Origin: Clostridiales bacterium Firm_10
GTDB taxonomy: Bacteria > Bacillota > Clostridia > Christensenellales > Aristaeellaceae
Reading direction: 5' to 3'
Length of the DNA stretch: 36,045 nt
NCBI GenBank assembly: GCA_001603025.1
Contig: LVAP01000018.1
Coordinates: forward strand, 1-36,045
This document shows, one piece after another, positions 34,731 to 36,045 of the stretch (position 1 is its first letter; every line of letters starts with the position of its first letter). A program made the position numbers and the translations under genes. The notes beneath the pieces were generated by a model. The model was not told the DNA's origin, did no database searches, and worked only from the letters and a program-made list of their open reading frames with translations.

Positions 34731-35417
34731 ATGAGCGGTCATTTCGCGGTAGCGATCGACGGCCCGGCAGGCGCCGGGAAATCCACCGTCGCGAAGCGCG
34801 TGGCGGGCGCGCTGGACGCCATTTACCTGGACACCGGCGCGATGTACCGCGCAGTGGGCCTTTACATGCTGAGAAACGGCATCGCGCTGGATGACACGGC
34901 GCGAATTGCCCGGAACGCGCCCCGCGCGCAGGTGGATGTGCGCTATGTGGACGGCGCGCAGCGCGTTTACCTGTGCGGCGAGGACGTGTCGGCGGCCATC
35001 CGGGAGAACCCTGTGTCCGCGGCGGCCTCGGCTGTGTCCGCGGTGCCCCTGGTGCGCGAACTGCTGGTGGCTCGCCAGCGGGAGATTGCGGCGGGCACGA
35101 ACGTGGTCATGGACGGCCGGGATATCGGCACCAAGGTGCTGCCGGACGCGGCGGTGAAGGTGTTCCTCACCGCGGCGGCTGAGGTGCGCGCGCGCCGCCG
35201 CTTCCTGGAACTGCAGGCCAAGGGGCGCGCGGTGCCCTACGAGCAGCTGCTCGAAGAAATCAGGCAGCGCGACCACAACGATTCCACCCGCGCAGCCTCG
35301 CCTATGGTGCAGGCGGCGGATGCGGTGCTGGTGGACAGCAGCGACATGACCATTGAGGAAGTGGTTGAAACCATCGTCGCCCTGGCGAAGAGCCGGGTGG
35401 GGGAGGCGCGGGCATGA
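34731..35417 (+). CDS. cmk: cytidylate kinase
   Basis: This 228-residue enzyme phosphorylates CMP and dCMP with ATP. It has the P-loop GPAGAGKST (residues 11-19), DTGAMYRAVGL, the substrate motif MDGRDIGTKVLP and the lid region RARRRFLELQAKG, all in normal order and length. The ATG at 34731 follows GGAGGA (34718-34723) by 7 nt. An upstream ATG at 34716 overlaps that site. It is coupled to plsC by an ATGA overlap. Confidence 0.95.
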   Translation: MSGHFAVAIDGPAGAGKSTVAKRVAGALDAIYLDTGAMYRAVGLYMLRNGIALDDTARIARNAPRAQVDVRYVDGAQRVYLCGEDVSAAIRENPVSAAASAVSAVPLVRELLVARQREIAAGTNVVMDGRDIGTKVLPDAAVKVFLTAAAEVRARRRFLELQAKGRAVPYEQLLEEIRQRDHNDSTRAASPMVQAADAVLVDSSDMTIEEVVETIVALAKSRVGEARA

Positions 35418-35992
35418 AAGGAAACCGGTTCTATTTCTTCATCCGGGCGCTGGTGATTCCGCTTCTGCATTTCCTGTATCCCTACCGCGTGTCCGGGCGG
35501 GAGAACATTCCGGCCGAAGGCGCGGCTATCCTGTGCAGCAACCATGTGCACATGTTTGATCCGCTGTTTATCGCCACCTCGACGCGGCGATACATTCGCT
35601 ATATCTCCAAAAAAGAGCTGTTCGACAACCGCTTTCTGGGCTGGTTCTTCCGCCATCTGGGCATGTTCCCGGTGGCGCGCGGCGGCACCGACATGGGCGC
35701 CATGCGGACCATGCTCTCCGTGCTGAAGGAGGGTGGCGTGCTGGGCATTTTCCCGCAGGGTCACCGCTACAGGCAGGACGACCACCATCAGCTGGAGTCC
35801 GGCACGGCCATCATCGCGCTGAGGGCGCGCGTGCCGGTGGTGCCCATCCACGTGCGCGGGCCCCTGCGCCTGTTCCGCATGAACGAGATCACCATCGGCC
35901 AGCCGGTTGCGCTGGACGACCTCGGGCGCATCGATGCGCCCAACGTGGCCGAGGCGGATCGCCGCCTGATCGAAGGCATTTGGGGCGACTGA
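35414..35992 (+). CDS. plsC: 1-acyl-sn-glycerol-3-phosphate acyltransferase
   Basis: This 192-residue membrane-associated enzyme adds the second acyl chain to lysophosphatidic acid, giving phosphatidic acid. Block I reads NHVHMFD (the NHx4D catalytic pair), and the first 22 residues form a hydrophobic anchor (FFIRALVIPLLHFLY). Block III is changed to FPQGHR instead of the usual FPEGTR, and VVPIHVRGP marks block IV. The ATG overlaps the cmk stop (ATGA), a gene pair typical of Clostridia. The altered block III may shift substrate preference. Confidence 0.92.
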   Translation: MKGNRFYFFIRALVIPLLHFLYPYRVSGRENIPAEGAAILCSNHVHMFDPLFIATSTRRYIRYISKKELFDNRFLGWFFRHLGMFPVARGGTDMGAMRTMLSVLKEGGVLGIFPQGHRYRQDDHHQLESGTAIIALRARVPVVPIHVRGPLRLFRMNEITIGQPVALDDLGRIDAPNVAEADRRLIEGIWGD

Positions 35993-36030
35993 GCCCGCCG
36001 CCAGTGGCGGATGAAGGGCGAAGGAGCCCA

Positions 36031-36045
36031 ATGAGGAAAGGAGTA
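36031..36045 (+). CDS. probable start of the next gene (cut by the window edge)
   Basis: ATG 36031 follows GAAGGAG (36020-36026) 38 nt after plsC and reads MRKGV before the window ends. In many Clostridia the gene after cmk-plsC is ispH, but only five codons are visible. Alternatively AAAGGAG at 36037-36043 could be the ribosome site of a start just beyond the window. Confidence 0.3.

Overview
The window looks like chromosomal DNA of a high-GC member of the Clostridia (Bacillota), probably an uncultured or gut-associated lineage. The reasons are vegetative promoters close to TTGACA-17-TATAAT, strong AGGAGG-type Shine-Dalgarno (SD) sites, many short operons joined by ATGA stop/start overlaps, LplB/LplC-type sugar importers without their own ATPase, an Amt-PII fusion, a membrane pyrophosphatase and a cmk-plsC pair. 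The lineage call is inference. No prophage, insertion sequence or CRISPR array was found.

Layout. 1-684: a minus-strand tRNA operon (Pro, Glu, Met/Ile2, Asp, Thr, Tyr, Leu; the last is cut by the window edge) behind a perfect consensus promoter. 750-3795: an M16C (PreP-like) zinc metalloprotease. 3897-8510, minus: a J-domain protein, an MFS transporter, and a coupled three-gene unit of a membrane zinc-finger protein, a PD-(D/E)XK nuclease-like protein and a SNF2 helicase. 8560-10342, minus: a serine hydrolase and a RimJ/RimL-type acetyltransferase. 10368-13104, minus: a SPOUT RNA methyltransferase, a Gfo/Idh/MocA oxidoreductase and a sugar isomerase. 13199-16860, plus: TatD, ribulokinase, a SpoT-type HD hydrolase and a PMM-like HAD phosphatase. 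16924-17730, minus: proC.

17849-21574, plus: a sugar or oligosaccharide ABC importer (two permeases and a binding protein) behind a perfect promoter. 21786-24120: a membrane pyrophosphatase (hppA). 24185-27754: an apparently intracellular glycan cluster (DUF5696-like hydrolase, acetyltransferase, Asp-box sialidase-like protein) with a possible leader peptide. 27832-28911: a polyamine-type acetyltransferase followed by an AT-rich island. 28912-32374, minus: guaA, then an Amt-PII fusion with its own promoter and a leader terminator hairpin. 32529-35992, plus: an RpiR regulator, a BaiN/HI0933-like flavoprotein, cmk and plsC; a further gene probably begins at 36031.

Most genes are housekeeping or carbohydrate-uptake functions. 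The parts most worth a second look are the helicase/nuclease/membrane zinc-finger operon (5804-8510), the Amt-PII gene with its leader (28912-30738), the divergent pyrophosphatase, and the low-GC island near 28340-28910.
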